A stretch of 64,000 nt of DNA from NCBI RefSeq assembly GCF_002091635.1, contig NZ_BDAC01000012.1, forward strand, positions 1 to 64,000, in the 5' to 3' direction. The notes beneath the pieces were generated by a model, which saw nothing but the letters and a program-made list of their open reading frames with translations, was not told where the DNA came from and made no database searches. The translations under genes were made by a program, and so were the position numbers. The stretch comes from Pseudomonas indica NBRC 103045 (GTDB lineage: Bacteria; Pseudomonadota; Gammaproteobacteria; Pseudomonadales; Pseudomonadaceae). This document shows, one piece after another, positions 32,270 to 43,300 of the stretch (position 1 is its first letter; each line of letters starts with the position of its first letter).

Positions 32270-35200
32270 GCGGCTTCGGTCGGGCGCTGGCGCTCTGCGC
32301 CCTGGTACTGTCGCCGCTCGCCGTCCAGGCCGAGGACGCGGTGGAGCCCAGCTACTACACGCCGGTCAGCGGCGAGTCCTTCTTTCTCCTGGCGGACAGC
32401 AGCTTCGCCGCCGACGAGGTGGCCCAGGTGCGCCTGGAAGCGCCCGGCCGCGACTATCGCCGCTACAGCATGGAGCCCTACGGCGGCGTGGACGTGCGCG
32501 TCTACCGCATCGACCAGCCGCTGGACTTCCTCAAGCGGCAGAAGAACCTGCACCGGGTGATGGTCGAGGGGCAGTTCCGGGGCGAGGGCTTGTCCAACAC
32601 CCTGGCCTACCTGTGGGACAACTGGTACCGCAAGTCGCGGCGGGTGATGCAGCGGGCGTTCTCCTACGAATCGCGCAAGCAGGTCACCGACGAGGCGCCG
32701 GAGCTGCGCATGGGCGAGGCTATCAGCGCACCGACGCCGTTCGATCCGCAGCCGCAGTTCGCCCCCATGGCGGGCCTGCCGCTGGTCAGCCAGTTCCGCT
32801 ACCCGCTGTGGGATGCGCAGCCGATCCAGCCGCCGAAGGACGTGACGCTGGCCGGCTCGTCCAGCCAGTTCACTAACGTCAATCCGGGCAACGTCTACAT
32901 CCCGCTGGGCAAGCTGAAACCGGGCCTGTACCTGGCCGAGGCCATCGTCGGCAAGTACCGCGCCACCACAGTGGTGTTCGTGTCGAATACCGTCGCGGTG
33001 AGCAAGATTGCCGGCGACGAACTGCTGATCTGGACCGCCCGCAAGCATGAGGGCACCCCGGTGGCCGATGCCAGGCTACTGTGGACCGACGGCCTCGGCG
33101 TGATGAGCAGCGGCAACACCGGCGCCGATGGTCTGTTGCGGCTCGCCCACGCCAGCCCGGAGCGCTCCTACGTGATCGGCGAGGACGCCGAGGGCGGTGT
33201 GTTCGTCTCCGAGAACTTCTACTACGACAGCGAAATCTACGACACCAAGCTCTACGCCTTCACCGACCGGCCGCTGTACCGGCCGGGCGACTGGGTGGAG
33301 GTGAAGATCGTCGGTCGCGAATTCAAGAATTCCCGCGACTCGGTGGCCCCGGTGGCGGCGCCGATCCGCCTCAGCGTGCTGGACGCCGCTGGCACCGTCC
33401 TGCAGACCCTCGATCTGCAACTGGATGGCAAGGCCGGCAGCCAGGGCCGCTTCCAGTTGCCGGAGAACGCCGTGGCCGGCGGCTACGAGCTGCGTTTCAG
33501 CTACCGCGACCAGCTCTACAGCAGCGCCTTCCGCGTCGCCGAATACATCAAGCCGCACTTCGAAATCGCCCTGGAGCTGGCCAAGCCGGACTTTCGCACC
33601 GGCGAGGCGGTGACCGGCCAGCTCGTCCTGCTCTACCCGGACGGCAAGCCGGTGACCGATGCCCGCCTGCAGCTCAGCCTGCGCGCCCAGCAACTGTCCA
33701 TGGTGGACAACGAACTGCAGTACCTCGGCCAGTTCCCGGTGGAACTGAGCAGCAGCGAGCTGACGACCGACGATCAGGGCCGCGCCACCCTCGAACTGCC
33801 GGCCGCGGAAAAGCCCAGCCGCTACCTGCTCACGGTGTTCGCCAGCGATGGCGCGGCCTATCGGGTCAAGACCAGCAAGGAAATCCTCATCGAGCGCGGC
33901 GCCGCGCGCTACCGCCTGGAAGCGCCACGGCGTTTCAGCGCGATGGGCGAGGCGGTGAAATTCGGCTACCGCAGCGAGCGTCCTACCGAGCTCAAGCCGA
34001 CCCGCTACGAATGGATACGCCTGGAAGACCGTGCTCAGGGCGGCGGCGACCTCGCCGACGACGCCAAGGGTTTCGAACTGGCCTTCGAGCGGCCGGGTAC
34101 CTATAGCCTGACGCTGAAGGATGCCCATGGACTGATCCTCGGCGGCACCGGCCATTCGGTGAGCGGCGAGGGCGTCAAGGCGGTGGCCGGGAGCGTGGAA
34201 ATCGTGCTCGACAAGGCCGAATACCACGGCGGCGACGAGGCCCAGGCGCTGATCACCTTCCCCGAGCCGGTGGGCGATGCGCTGCTGACCCTGGAGCGCG
34301 ACCGGGTGGAAGCCACGGCGCTGCTCTCCAAGGGCGGCGACTGGCTGACCCTGGAACGCCTCAACGATACCCAATACCGGGCGCGCATCCCGGTGCGCGA
34401 GCACTTCTCGCCGAACCTGACCTTCTCGGTGCTCTACACCAAGGGCGGCGACTACAGCTTCCAGAACGCCGGGATCAAGGTGGCGATGCCGCAGATCGAC
34501 ATCGACATCGCCGCCGACAAGGAGCGCTACCAGCCGGGCGAGACCGTGACCGTCGAACTGGCCACCCGCTTCGCCGGCAAGCCGGCGCCGACGCGCCTCA
34601 CGGTGAGCGTGGTGGACGAGATGATCTACGCGCTGCAACCGGAGATCGCCCCCGGCATCGACCAGTTCTTCTACCACCCGCGGCGCAACAACGTGCGTAC
34701 CAGCGCCAGCCTGTCGTTCATCGCCTACGACCTGGCCCTGCCCGGCAGCCCCAGCGCGCCCGGCCGGGCCAACCGCAGCGAGCGCGGAGTGAAGGTGCTG
34801 GAGCGGCCGCGCCGCGAGGACGTGGATACCGCCGCCTGGCAGCCGGACCTGGTCACCGACGCCGACGGCAAGGCGCGTTTCAGCTTCCGCATGCCGGACT
34901 CGCTGACGCGCTGGCGCATCACCGTGCGCGCCATCGACGAGGCGGGCCAGGTGGGGCAGAAGAAGCAGTTCATCCGTTCGGAAAAACCGCTGTACCTGAA
35001 ATGGAGCGGACCGACCCGTTTCCGCGCCGGTGACAAACCCTCCCTGGGCATGTTCGCCTTCAACCAGGGCGAGACGACTGGCAAGGCCGTGCTGGTCGTG
35101 CGCTACGCCGGCCAGGAACAGCGCCGCGAGGTGAGCCTTGAGAAGGGGGTGAATTACCTGGCGCTGCCGGCCGTCGCCCTGGGTGCCGGGGAACTGGTGG

Positions 35201-36807
35201 CCGAGCTGGAAACCGATGGGCAGGTGGTGGACCGGCTTGCGGTCGACTTGCAAGTAGACGGCCAGGGCTGGGCCGATCGGCAGACGCTGCGCCTCGACCT
35301 GGCGGCTGGCGCCAACCCGCTGAACCTGCCGGCAGACGCCCGCGACATCCGCCTGAGCCTGGATAACAGCGCCGACGCGCTGTTCAGCAGCCGTCTCGAC
35401 GACTTGCTGGCCTATCCCTACGGCTGCGTGGAGCAGACCGCCAGCCGCCTGCTGCCGCTGTCCCTGGCCTATCCGACCCTGGCCCGTGGCGAGGCGCGCA
35501 TCGGCGACCGCCTGCGCCTGATCATGCAGAACAGCCGGTTGCGCCTCGTGCACATGGCCGGCCCGGAAGCCGCCTTCAGTTGGTGGGGCGACGGTGGTGT
35601 GGAGAATGCCTTCCTCACCGCCTACGCCTACTACGCCGACTGGCACGCCAGCCGCGCCCTGGCCATCGCGCTGCCGCCGGATCACTGGCAGCGCGTGCTC
35701 GACCTCTACGCCAAGCAGGCAGGTGCCACGCCGCTGTTGCAGCGGGCCCTGGTCCTCGGCTTCGCCCGCGACATGGAACTGCCGGTGACGAGCCTGGTGG
35801 AAGGGCTGCTGGCCGATCTGGCCAATGTGGGCGAGGGGCAGGGTGGCGAGGAGATGGACGATCCCCAGGGCAGCCTGATCATGGCGGCGCCGGATTCGCC
35901 CCTGGGCCTGGCTGTCGCGCGGGTGCTCGCCGCCGACCTGGCGCGCAAGGCCAAGGTTACGCTGCCGGCGGCCTTCAGCGCTCAGGTGGAGGGCGCGCGC
36001 CAACTGCTGGACGCCAGCGATTACCCGCTCGCCGAAGCCGTACGTCTCCAACAGGCGCCGGACGCTGCTCGGGCGCGCGACCTGCTGCAACGGCTGGCCC
36101 CCGAATATTCGACCCTGGAGCGGGCGCTGGCCCTGACCTGGCTGCGTCGGAGCCTGGAGCGCGCGCCCACGGCGACCGCCCTGGAGCCGGGCGAAGGCTG
36201 GCGCAAGGAGCAGGGGGCCACCGGCTCCACCTTCTGGCGCTGGCAGGGCGAAGGGCTCCCGGCCGCACTGGACATCGCCGATGCGCAGGCAAGCCCGCTG
36301 AGCGCGACCCTGAGCTTCGCCAGTGCCCAGCCGGCACAGGGTGGTCTGCCGGTTGCGCTCAAGCGTCGCCTCCTGCGGCTGGTGCCGGGCGAAGAAGCCT
36401 TCAGCTTCAGTGTCGAGGAAGTGGGCGACGAGCCGTTGTCCAGTGACGAGCTGTACCTGGATGAGCTGACCCTGACCACGGACGACGAGCGTGCGTTGCG
36501 CTACGGCCTGCTGGAAGTGCCGCTGCCGCCGGGCGCCGATGTCGAGCGGACCACCTGGGGCATCACCGTCAGCGGTCTGGGCGGCGCGGAAGCGGCGCCG
36601 TTGGAGAAGGCCCGCCATGAGCCCGGCCAATTGCGTTACGCGGTACCGCTGGACAGCCTGCAAGGCACGGTCACGCTGCGCCATCTGGTGCGCTTCTCGC
36701 AGAAAGGCGAGTTCGCCCTGCCGCCGGCGCGCTACTTCCGCATGTACGCGCCGCAGGAGCAGGCCCTGGAGGCACAACCGGCCCTTGCGGAACTGAAGGT
36801 GGAATGA
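32266..36807 (+). CDS. magD: MagD, bacterial alpha-2-macroglobulin with thioester, 1513 aa
   Basis: The start at 32266 is coupled to the magC stop (ATGA) and gives a signal peptide ([24 protein letters not shown]). MG-type beta domains follow ([33 protein letters not shown]). Then come the A2M signature region ([32 protein letters not shown]), and the thioester motif [11 protein letters not shown] with Cys at residue 1054 in an alpha-toroid TED domain. This protein traps and covalently binds proteases in the periplasm. It belongs to the MagD/YfaS type with an intact thioester. Confidence 0.95.
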   Translation: MSGFGRALALCALVLSPLAVQAEDAVEPSYYTPVSGESFFLLADSSFAADEVAQVRLEAPGRDYRRYSMEPYGGVDVRVYRIDQPLDFLKRQKNLHRVMVEGQFRGEGLSNTLAYLWDNWYRKSRRVMQRAFSYESRKQVTDEAPELRMGEAISAPTPFDPQPQFAPMAGLPLVSQFRYPLWDAQPIQPPKDVTLAGSSSQFTNVNPGNVYIPLGKLKPGLYLAEAIVGKYRATTVVFVSNTVAVSKIAGDELLIWTARKHEGTPVADARLLWTDGLGVMSSGNTGADGLLRLAHASPERSYVIGEDAEGGVFVSENFYYDSEIYDTKLYAFTDRPLYRPGDWVEVKIVGREFKNSRDSVAPVAAPIRLSVLDAAGTVLQTLDLQLDGKAGSQGRFQLPENAVAGGYELRFSYRDQLYSSAFRVAEYIKPHFEIALELAKPDFRTGEAVTGQLVLLYPDGKPVTDARLQLSLRAQQLSMVDNELQYLGQFPVELSSSELTTDDQGRATLELPAAEKPSRYLLTVFASDGAAYRVKTSKEILIERGAARYRLEAPRRFSAMGEAVKFGYRSERPTELKPTRYEWIRLEDRAQGGGDLADDAKGFELAFERPGTYSLTLKDAHGLILGGTGHSVSGEGVKAVAGSVEIVLDKAEYHGGDEAQALITFPEPVGDALLTLERDRVEATALLSKGGDWLTLERLNDTQYRARIPVREHFSPNLTFSVLYTKGGDYSFQNAGIKVAMPQIDIDIAADKERYQPGETVTVELATRFAGKPAPTRLTVSVVDEMIYALQPEIAPGIDQFFYHPRRNNVRTSASLSFIAYDLALPGSPSAPGRANRSERGVKVLERPRREDVDTAAWQPDLVTDADGKARFSFRMPDSLTRWRITVRAIDEAGQVGQKKQFIRSEKPLYLKWSGPTRFRAGDKPSLGMFAFNQGETTGKAVLVVRYAGQEQRREVSLEKGVNYLALPAVALGAGELVAELETDGQVVDRLAVDLQVDGQGWADRQTLRLDLAAGANPLNLPADARDIRLSLDNSADALFSSRLDDLLAYPYGCVEQTASRLLPLSLAYPTLARGEARIGDRLRLIMQNSRLRLVHMAGPEAAFSWWGDGGVENAFLTAYAYYADWHASRALAIALPPDHWQRVLDLYAKQAGATPLLQRALVLGFARDMELPVTSLVEGLLADLANVGEGQGGEEMDDPQGSLIMAAPDSPLGLAVARVLAADLARKAKVTLPAAFSAQVEGARQLLDASDYPLAEAVRLQQAPDAARARDLLQRLAPEYSTLERALALTWLRRSLERAPTATALEPGEGWRKEQGATGSTFWRWQGEGLPAALDIADAQASPLSATLSFASAQPAQGGLPVALKRRLLRLVPGEEAFSFSVEEVGDEPLSSDELYLDELTLTTDDERALRYGLLEVPLPPGADVERTTWGITVSGLGGAEAAPLEKARHEPGQLRYAVPLDSLQGTVTLRHLVRFSQKGEFALPPARYFRMYAPQEQALEAQPALAELKVE

Positions 36808-36811
36808 CGCC

Positions 36812-38458
36812 ATGCCCCTGCGCTGGCTGCTGCCGTTGCTGATGTCCCTGCCTCTGCTCGCCGAGGCGGGGCCGGCGCCGTTGCAACTGGCGTGGCGCGG
36901 CGAGCAGGGGAATGAACTGCTGCAACTGGGGGCGAGCGGCGTCATGGCGCGCGGGCCGCTGCCGACGAACCTGCAGACGCCCCTGGGCAGCCTGTGGAAG
37001 CTGTTCGCCTTCGCCTATCTGGAAGACACCGGCCAGCCGGAGCGGGCCTACACCTGCACCGGCCAGGACCGCGACGAGGTGTACTGCTGCGATCCGGGCG
37101 AACGCATTGCGCGCGACGAGGCGCTGGTCAAGTCCTGCGGGCTCTACTTCCTGCCGCAGCGCCTGGGGTTGGATGGAGCGCTCTGGCGCGACTACTGGCA
37201 TGCGCGCGGGGCACCGGATTGGCTGGCTGACCTGGGCCGCCTGCAACCGCAGACCCGTGTGTCCGTGGCGGAGCTGCTCGACAGTCTTGCCCACCTGCCG
37301 GCCCAGGCCGAGGCGCGTGCGGTGCTGCTCGACGTGACGCTGAACGGTAGCGACGGAGCGGCGGTTGCCGCACTGGGCGGACGCCTGCGGGTGAAGACCT
37401 GGAGCTGGCTGGCCGACGGCGATGCCCAGGCGCGCCAGGGTGGCTTCGCCGGTTGGCTGGCCGATGGTTCGCCGGTCTGGCTGGGCGGTTCCGGGACCAG
37501 CCAGAGCATCCTGAAACGTCATGCCGAACTGCTGGGGCAGGTCTTGCCGACCTCATGGCCGAGCGAGCCGGGCGGCTGTGTCGAGGTGAATCTGTTCAGT
37601 CGCTATCCGCTGCGCCAGTTGCGCACGGCGGAAGGTCGCGTGGCGGAACCCGGCCGCCTGCAAGGGCGTTACGAGGCGGAATTCGAGAACGGCAACCGGC
37701 TCGCCCTGGAAAGTGCCGGCGAGCTGGTGCTGAGCCGCGAGCAGGCGCGCTGGCGGCTCACCGCGCGTCTGTCGCGCGAGGAATATGTCGCCCGGGTCCT
37801 CGACCGCGAGGCCTCCGCGCAACCGGAAGAGGCGGCCAAGGCATTGGCCGTGGCGATCCGCAGCTACCTGCAACAGCAGGCCGAGCGCCGGGGCGAATGC
37901 CTGGCCATCGACGACAGCAGCGCCAGCCAGCGGGTCGCGCCGCGCCCGGCCAGCCCCGCGGCACGGGCCATCGCCGCCTGGACGGCCGATCTGGTGCTGG
38001 CCGGCGGCCCGATCACCTATCACCTGGATACGCCGGGGCCATCGCGCCTGGCCTGGACCGAGGCCGTGGCGCAGGCCGGTGCGGGGCTGCGCTACGACGC
38101 GATCCTGGCGCGGGCCTTCCCCTCCGCCAGCCTGAGCCGTTGGGACAACCCGGTCTCAGCCTGCCAGGCGCTGCCCGAGGCGGAGGATTGGCTGCGTCGC
38201 CAGCGGCGTGCCTGGCGCGAGCGCCTGGACGGCGAACCCGGCTATTTCGAACTCCCGCAGTTCGCGGTGTGCCGGCTGGCAGCGGGGCGCCCCCACGTCG
38301 ACCGCGCCCGCCAGCGCATCTTCGTGCGTGGACTGCACAGCCTGCAGGATCGCCTGGACCTGACCCACGAATACCTACACCTCGCCTTCGAGGCCCACCC
38401 CAACGGCCAGGACGAGGACTACGTCGAACACCTCGCCCGCCAACTGCTTCTGGAATGA
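36812..38458 (+). CDS. magE: MagE, DUF2300 multidomain protein, 548 aa
   Basis: A signal peptide is present (MPLRWLLPLLMSLPLLAEAG). The N-terminal 200 residues show a serine penicillin-binding-like pattern: PLGSLWKLF (S60-x-x-K63), KSCGLYF, and LRVKTWSW (K195-T196). The middle (about 345-385) has AKALAVAIRSYLQQQ and ECLAIDDSSASQRVAP, which resemble SpoIID-type glycan hydrolases. The C-terminus has a zincin-like HEYLH (519-523). DUF2300/YfaQ is the family label. The three-part reading is my inference. It follows magD by four bases. Confidence 0.82.
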   Translation: MPLRWLLPLLMSLPLLAEAGPAPLQLAWRGEQGNELLQLGASGVMARGPLPTNLQTPLGSLWKLFAFAYLEDTGQPERAYTCTGQDRDEVYCCDPGERIARDEALVKSCGLYFLPQRLGLDGALWRDYWHARGAPDWLADLGRLQPQTRVSVAELLDSLAHLPAQAEARAVLLDVTLNGSDGAAVAALGGRLRVKTWSWLADGDAQARQGGFAGWLADGSPVWLGGSGTSQSILKRHAELLGQVLPTSWPSEPGGCVEVNLFSRYPLRQLRTAEGRVAEPGRLQGRYEAEFENGNRLALESAGELVLSREQARWRLTARLSREEYVARVLDREASAQPEEAAKALAVAIRSYLQQQAERRGECLAIDDSSASQRVAPRPASPAARAIAAWTADLVLAGGPITYHLDTPGPSRLAWTEAVAQAGAGLRYDAILARAFPSASLSRWDNPVSACQALPEAEDWLRRQRRAWRERLDGEPGYFELPQFAVCRLAAGRPHVDRARQRIFVRGLHSLQDRLDLTHEYLHLAFEAHPNGQDEDYVEHLARQLLLE

Positions 38459-38462
38459 CCCT

Positions 38463-39269
38463 ATGCGTCGTCACCTTTTCTCCCCCGCGCTTCTGGCTTG
38501 CCTGCTGCCATTGAGTGCTTCGCAAGCCGCCGAGGGGATACGCCTCGATACCCCGCGCTCCGGCTGGCGCCAGGGCTCCGGGGATGGCGCGCACTTCATG
38601 CAGGAGGTGAACTATCCGGCGTCTTCGGTGAACAGCGCGGCCGACCAGGCGGAGACCGCGCGGATCAAGGGGGCGATGCTGGAGCGGCCGAAGGATGCGT
38701 CGAAGCCGGCCCGGCTGATCGTCAATGGTGTGGCGATGCCGCTGAAGGTCCAGGAGGACGGCAGCTTCGACCGCCCGTTCGTGTTCCCTTCCGGCAGCAA
38801 CAACGTGGAAGTGCGCAGCCAGGACGGCCAGCAGCGCCGCCGCGTGCAGTTCTACAACCTGAGCAGCGGCGAGACGCCGGCCAAGCTGCGCGTGGTGCTG
38901 TCCTGGGACAGCGACAACACCGACCTCGACCTGCATCTGGTAACGCCCGACGGCGGGCACGTCTGGTACGGCGAGCGCTCCCTGGCCAACGGCGCCGCGC
39001 TGGATGTGGATGTCACCACCGGCTTCGGCCCTGAGATGATCGCCTCGCCGACGCCGCTCAAGGGCCAGTACCTGATCTACGTGAACTACTACGGCGGCGG
39101 CTACAACCGCGATGCGGACGGCGCGGAACAGGCCGGTCAGGCGCTGACCACCGCCCAGGTGACCCTGATCAGCGAAGAGGGCACGCCGGACGAGAAGCAG
39201 GAAACCTTCCTCATCCCCATGCGCGCCCCCGGTGAGCTGACCCTGGTCAAGCGCTTCAGCTATCCCTGA
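38463..39269 (+). CDS. magF: MagF, DUF2135 periplasmic protein, 268 aa
   Basis: The signal peptide is MRRHLFSPALLACLLPLSAS. The rest matches MagA in layout: SGWRQGSGDGAHFMQEVNYP, RLIVNGVAMPLKVQEDGSF, RVVLSWDSDNTDLDLHLVT, PDGGHVWYGERSL and KGQYLIYVNYYGGGYN. It is the last gene of the mag operon, 4 bases after magE. It converges with mbtH of the NRPS cluster, only 19 bases away, without a clear hairpin between them. Confidence 0.9.
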   Translation: MRRHLFSPALLACLLPLSASQAAEGIRLDTPRSGWRQGSGDGAHFMQEVNYPASSVNSAADQAETARIKGAMLERPKDASKPARLIVNGVAMPLKVQEDGSFDRPFVFPSGSNNVEVRSQDGQQRRRVQFYNLSSGETPAKLRVVLSWDSDNTDLDLHLVTPDGGHVWYGERSLANGAALDVDVTTGFGPEMIASPTPLKGQYLIYVNYYGGGYNRDADGAEQAGQALTTAQVTLISEEGTPDEKQETFLIPMRAPGELTLVKRFSYP

Positions 39270-39288
39270 GCCTTGCTTCCCTCGGGCT

Positions 39289-39477
39289 TTAGCTACGAAG
39301 ACTGGCCGGGCGCATGTCCAGCCAGTTCGCTTCGACGTAGGCCAGTGCCTCTTCCTTGGTCGAGGCCGGCAGGACGGTGCGCCAGCCTGCGGGCACTGCC
39401 AGATCGGCGGGCCACAGTGAGTATTGTTCCTCTTCGTTGATGAGGACGAGGTAGTGCGAGGGCGTCTCTTCGTGCAT
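39289..39477 (-). CDS. MbtH-like NRPS accessory protein, 62 aa
   Basis: The sequence has the full MbtH signature: NEEEQYSLWP, VPAGWR, EEALAYVEANWLDMRP. MbtH-like proteins bind adenylation domains and are needed for their folding or activity. AAGGAAAG precedes the start at good distance. It is the last gene of the minus-strand cluster behind the NRPS and serves the adenylation domains of that enzyme. Confidence 0.93.
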   Translation of the reverse strand: MHEETPSHYLVLINEEEQYSLWPADLAVPAGWRTVLPASTKEEALAYVEANWLDMRPASLRS

Positions 39478-39490
39478 GTCGTGCTTTCCT

Positions 39491-39601
39491 TCAGTCGATC
39501 TTGCGGAATACCGGGCGCCCCGACGTCAGCCAGCGGTCGGTTCGGGCTGCGTTCGGCCCGGCCGTGGTGATAGCGGAAGTCATTCGTCGGGCTTTCCTCA
39601 T
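39491..39601 (-). CDS. Possible 36-aa ORF coupled to the NRPS stop
   Basis: An ATG overlaps the NRPS stop codon (ATGA). The frame reads [16 protein letters not shown] and ends GRPVFRKID 13 bases before the mbtH start, just before its ribosome binding site. It is basic and has no known motif. It may be translated only to carry ribosomes from the NRPS to mbtH, or it may not be a gene. Confidence 0.3.
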   Translation of the reverse strand: MRKARRMTSAITTAGPNAARTDRWLTSGRPVFRKID

Positions 39602-40329
39602 TGTCGGAGTCTTTTCGCCAGCAGCTGTGCGATGCGTGCGAGCCATTCGGGGCGGGTCATCTCGTCGTGGTGGCAAGGCAACGCATGCGCTTCGATGTCC
39701 GAGGCGAAGGCCGCCCAGAGTCGGTGGAACGGGATTTCCCGGGGTGCTGTCGCGGTGGCCTCGAGGAAGCTCAGGCGTCCCCGGAGGTGGCCGAGATTCG
39801 GACGTCGCCAGAGTTTCAAGGTGTGTTTGAACGCTTCGAACAGCCATTCCACCTGCTCTGCGGGGAGCGTCGCCAGCCGCCCGCGGGTGGACCGTGCCAG
39901 GGCTTGGCGCGGATCGTCGGTGTCGCGCGGTGCGTCAATACCGACCATTTCGCAGAAGCGGCGCAACAACTCGGCTTCGGTCGGCATCTCGCTCTCCGGT
40001 CGATCCAGAGGATAGCTGTCCAGCAGGATCAGGTGCTCCACCTCATGGCCGAGCGCTTCGAGGCGTGTGGCAATGCGGTGGGCGATCACCCCGCCAATGG
40101 ACCAGCCCAGCAAACGATACGGACCTTCCGCCTGGACCTGCCGCAAGGTGGCGATGTAGGCATCGATGAGGTCGTCCTGATCGGACGGTAGCCGGCTCCC
40201 GGCCTCCAGGTACGGCGTCTGCAGTACGTACAGCGGAATGCCTCCGGGCAGGGCGGCGGCCAACCCGGTGAAGGCCCAGCCGAGGCCGCTGGCGGTGTGC
40301 AGGCAGAACAGCGGTCGCATGCCACCGCC
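39598..40329 (-). other. NRPS C-terminal thioesterase domain
   Basis: [20 protein letters not shown] opens a type I alpha/beta-hydrolase thioesterase. The nucleophile is in [12 protein letters not shown] (Ser at codon 4934), the Asp is probably in [10 protein letters not shown], and a C-terminal His lies in [12 protein letters not shown]. It releases the finished pentapeptide from the last carrier domain, by hydrolysis if the product is linear. Confidence 0.88.
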
Positions 40330-43300
40330 ACGGCGCAACGGCAGCAGCGGGGCGAAGTCGCTGGCGCTGTCGCCGCTGTCCAGCCAGCGCGCGAGCCGTG
40401 CCACGCTGGGAGCCTCGAATAGCGCGCGGACCGGCAGCGCCACGTCCAGGGCGGTTCGGATATCGCTGACCAACCGGGTGGCCAGCAGCGAATGGCCGCC
40501 GAGTTCGAAGAAGTTGTCATCCATCCCGACCCTGTCGAGCCCGAGCGTGCGAGCGAACAGGGCGGCCAGCGTGCGCTCCCGGGGTGTCAGCGGTTCGCGT
40601 GTAGAGGTCTGCGCCGTGAAGTCCGGTGCGGGCAGCGCCTTGCGGTCGACCTTGCCGTTGGGTGTCAGCGGCAGGGCAGCGAGCCGCAGCACGGCGGAGG
40701 GGACCATGTGCTCGGGCAGGCGTTCGGCGAGGAAGCGGCGTAGAGCGGCCGGCTCCAGATCGGCTGTCGGGGCGGCGACCGCATAGGCGATCACGTGCTC
40801 GCGGCCGCTCCGGTCGTGGCGAACGGTGACCGCTGCCTGGGCCACCTGTGGATGCCGCTCCAGCGTTGCCTGGATTTCGCCGGGTTCGATGCGGAAGCCA
40901 CGGATTTTCACCTGTTCGTCGATCCGCCCGAGGTATTCGAGCGTGCCGTCGTTGCACCAGCGACCGAGATCGCCGGAGCGGTAGAGGCGTGAACCGGGCG
41001 GGCCGAAGGGATCGGCGACGAAGCGTTCGGCGGTGAGGCCGGGACGCCTCAGGTAGCCGCGAGCGACGCCTGCGCCAGCGATATGGATTTCTCCTGGCGT
41101 TCCTGCGGGAACGGGTTGCAGGCGCTCATCCAGCACATACACGCGAGTGTTCGCGATCGGCCGGCCGAGCGGTTGCCAGGCGGTATTACCCGTGCAACGC
41201 CAGGCGGTCGAGTCGATGGTCGCTTCGGTGGGGCCGTAAAGGTTGACCACACCCTCGGTCGCCAGCGGTGCAGCCCGCTCCGCCAGGGCCGTGCTCAATG
41301 GCTCGCCGCCGCAGAACAGGTAGCGACAGCGGAAGGGTGTCGAACCGTCGTCCGGCAGCAGGGCATCCAGCAGGCTGGGCACGCACTGGACGATGCTTGC
41401 TTCCTGGCGGCGGATCGTTTCGGCGATGGCCAGCGGGTCGCGGTTGGCGCTGTTCGGCAGTAGAACCAGGCGGGCGCCGATGGCCAGGGGCGTCCAGAGC
41501 TCCCATACCGAGGCGTCGAAGGAGATCGGCGTGCGTTGCAGGAATCGATCTGCCGACGTGAGACCGAAGGTTTCGGTCTGCCAACCGATGTGGTTGGCCA
41601 GGCTGCGGTGTTCCACCATCACACCCTTGGGCTTGCCGGTGGAGCCCGAGGTGTAGATCAGATAGGCCAAATGATCCGGGGTCAGGTTTGGTACATCGGG
41701 GGCGGTGTCCGGCTGGTTGGCCCAGGCGGGGCGTTCCGCATCCAGCCGGCACAGCGGCAGGTCGTCCGGGAGAGCCAGTCCGTCCGGCAGGCTGCTGTCG
41801 GCCAGGAGTGCCAGCGGCTGGCTGTCCGCGAGCATGAAGGCCAGGCGCTCCAGGGGGTAGGCCGGGTCCAGCGGCACGTAGGCACCGCCCGCCTTGAGGA
41901 TGGCCAGCAGGCCGACGAGCATGTCGAAACCGCGCTGGGCGCAGATCGCCACGCGGGCATCGGGACCGACGCCGAGCCCGCGCAGGTGATGAGCCAGGCG
42001 GTTGGCTCGGGCATCCAGCTCGGCGTAGCTCATCCGCGCTTCGTCCATGGCCAGGGCCACGGCATCGGGTGCGCGTCGGGCCTGGGCTTCAAACATCTTA
42101 TGGATGCAGGGGCGGATCGGCGTGGCCTGGCCGTGGTCGAGCGCCAGCAGGGCGTCGCGCTCGAGGTCGCTCAGCAGATTGATGCGACCGAGTGCCTGCC
42201 ACTCATCCTCCACCATGCCTCGCAGCAGGGTTTGCAGATAGCCGGCGTGACGCTCGATGGTGGTGGTATCGAACAGGGCCGTGGCGTAGTTGAGGTTGGC
42301 CTTGAAGCAATCACCGGAGCGGACGAAGGTCAGGGACAGGTCGAATTTCGCGGTGCTGCCGGAAAGGGCCACGGGTCGCGGGTTGAGCATGGCCCAAGGT
42401 CCTTCGGGGCTTTCCCCGGCTTCACCGTCCTCCCAGGCGAACAGCACCTGCACCAGCGGTGCGTGGGCGAGGCTGCGCGGCGGTTGCAGCAATTCCACGA
42501 CCTGTTCGAAGGGCAGCTCCTGATGGTCCTGGGCGTCCAGGGCGACCTGCCGGACCCGGCTCAGCAGCTCAGGGACGGTCAGGCGGCCGGGCTGGTCGAT
42601 GCGCAGGGCCAGGGTGTTGACGAAGAAGCCGATCAGCGGCTCCAGTTCGGTGCGGGTACGTCCGGCCACCGGAGTGCCGATCAGTACCGTCGGCTGGCGG
42701 GTGAGCCGGCCGAGCAGGGCCCCCCAGGCGGCCAGCAGGGTCATGAACGGGGTGCAGCCATGGCGGCGGCCGAGGGCTTCGAGGTCGCGGCTGAGAGCCG
42801 GGTCCAGCTCGAAGCCGAGGTTGGCACCGGCGAAGTCCTGGGTGGGCGGGCGTGGCCGGTCCAGGGGCAGGTCGATCAGCGTCGGCGCGTCGGCGAGTTG
42901 GATGCGCCAGTAGTCGGCCTGCCGTTGCAGGTGTTCGCCGGTCAGCCAGCGGCGTTGCCAGGCGGCGTAGTCCGGGTACTGGATCGGCAGGGCCGGCAGT
43001 GGATCGTCGAGGCCCTGGGCGAAGGCGTCGTAGAACGCGGCGAGTTCGCGACGCAGCACGCCGGCGGACCAGCCGTCGGAGACGATGTGGTGTTGGACGA
43101 TCAGCAGCAGGTGTTCGCGTTCGGCGATGCATAGCAGGTGGAAGCGGACCGGCAGTTCGCTGTCGAGACGGAACGCGCGGCGGGTCTCCTTCTCCAGCCA
43201 ATGCCGGATGGCAGATGTCCGATCCTGCTCCGGGGGCAAGTCATGCCGTTCGAGCAGTTCCGGAATCGATCCGGGCGGCAGGATGTCGAGGCAGGGTTCG

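Noticed and set aside
33076-36945. 1289-codon antisense frame over magD
   Set aside because: It mirrors the magD codons, has no recognisable domain, and such long antisense frames are common in GC-rich Pseudomonas genes. The same applies to the antisense frames over the dpp, NRPS, gat and mag genes.
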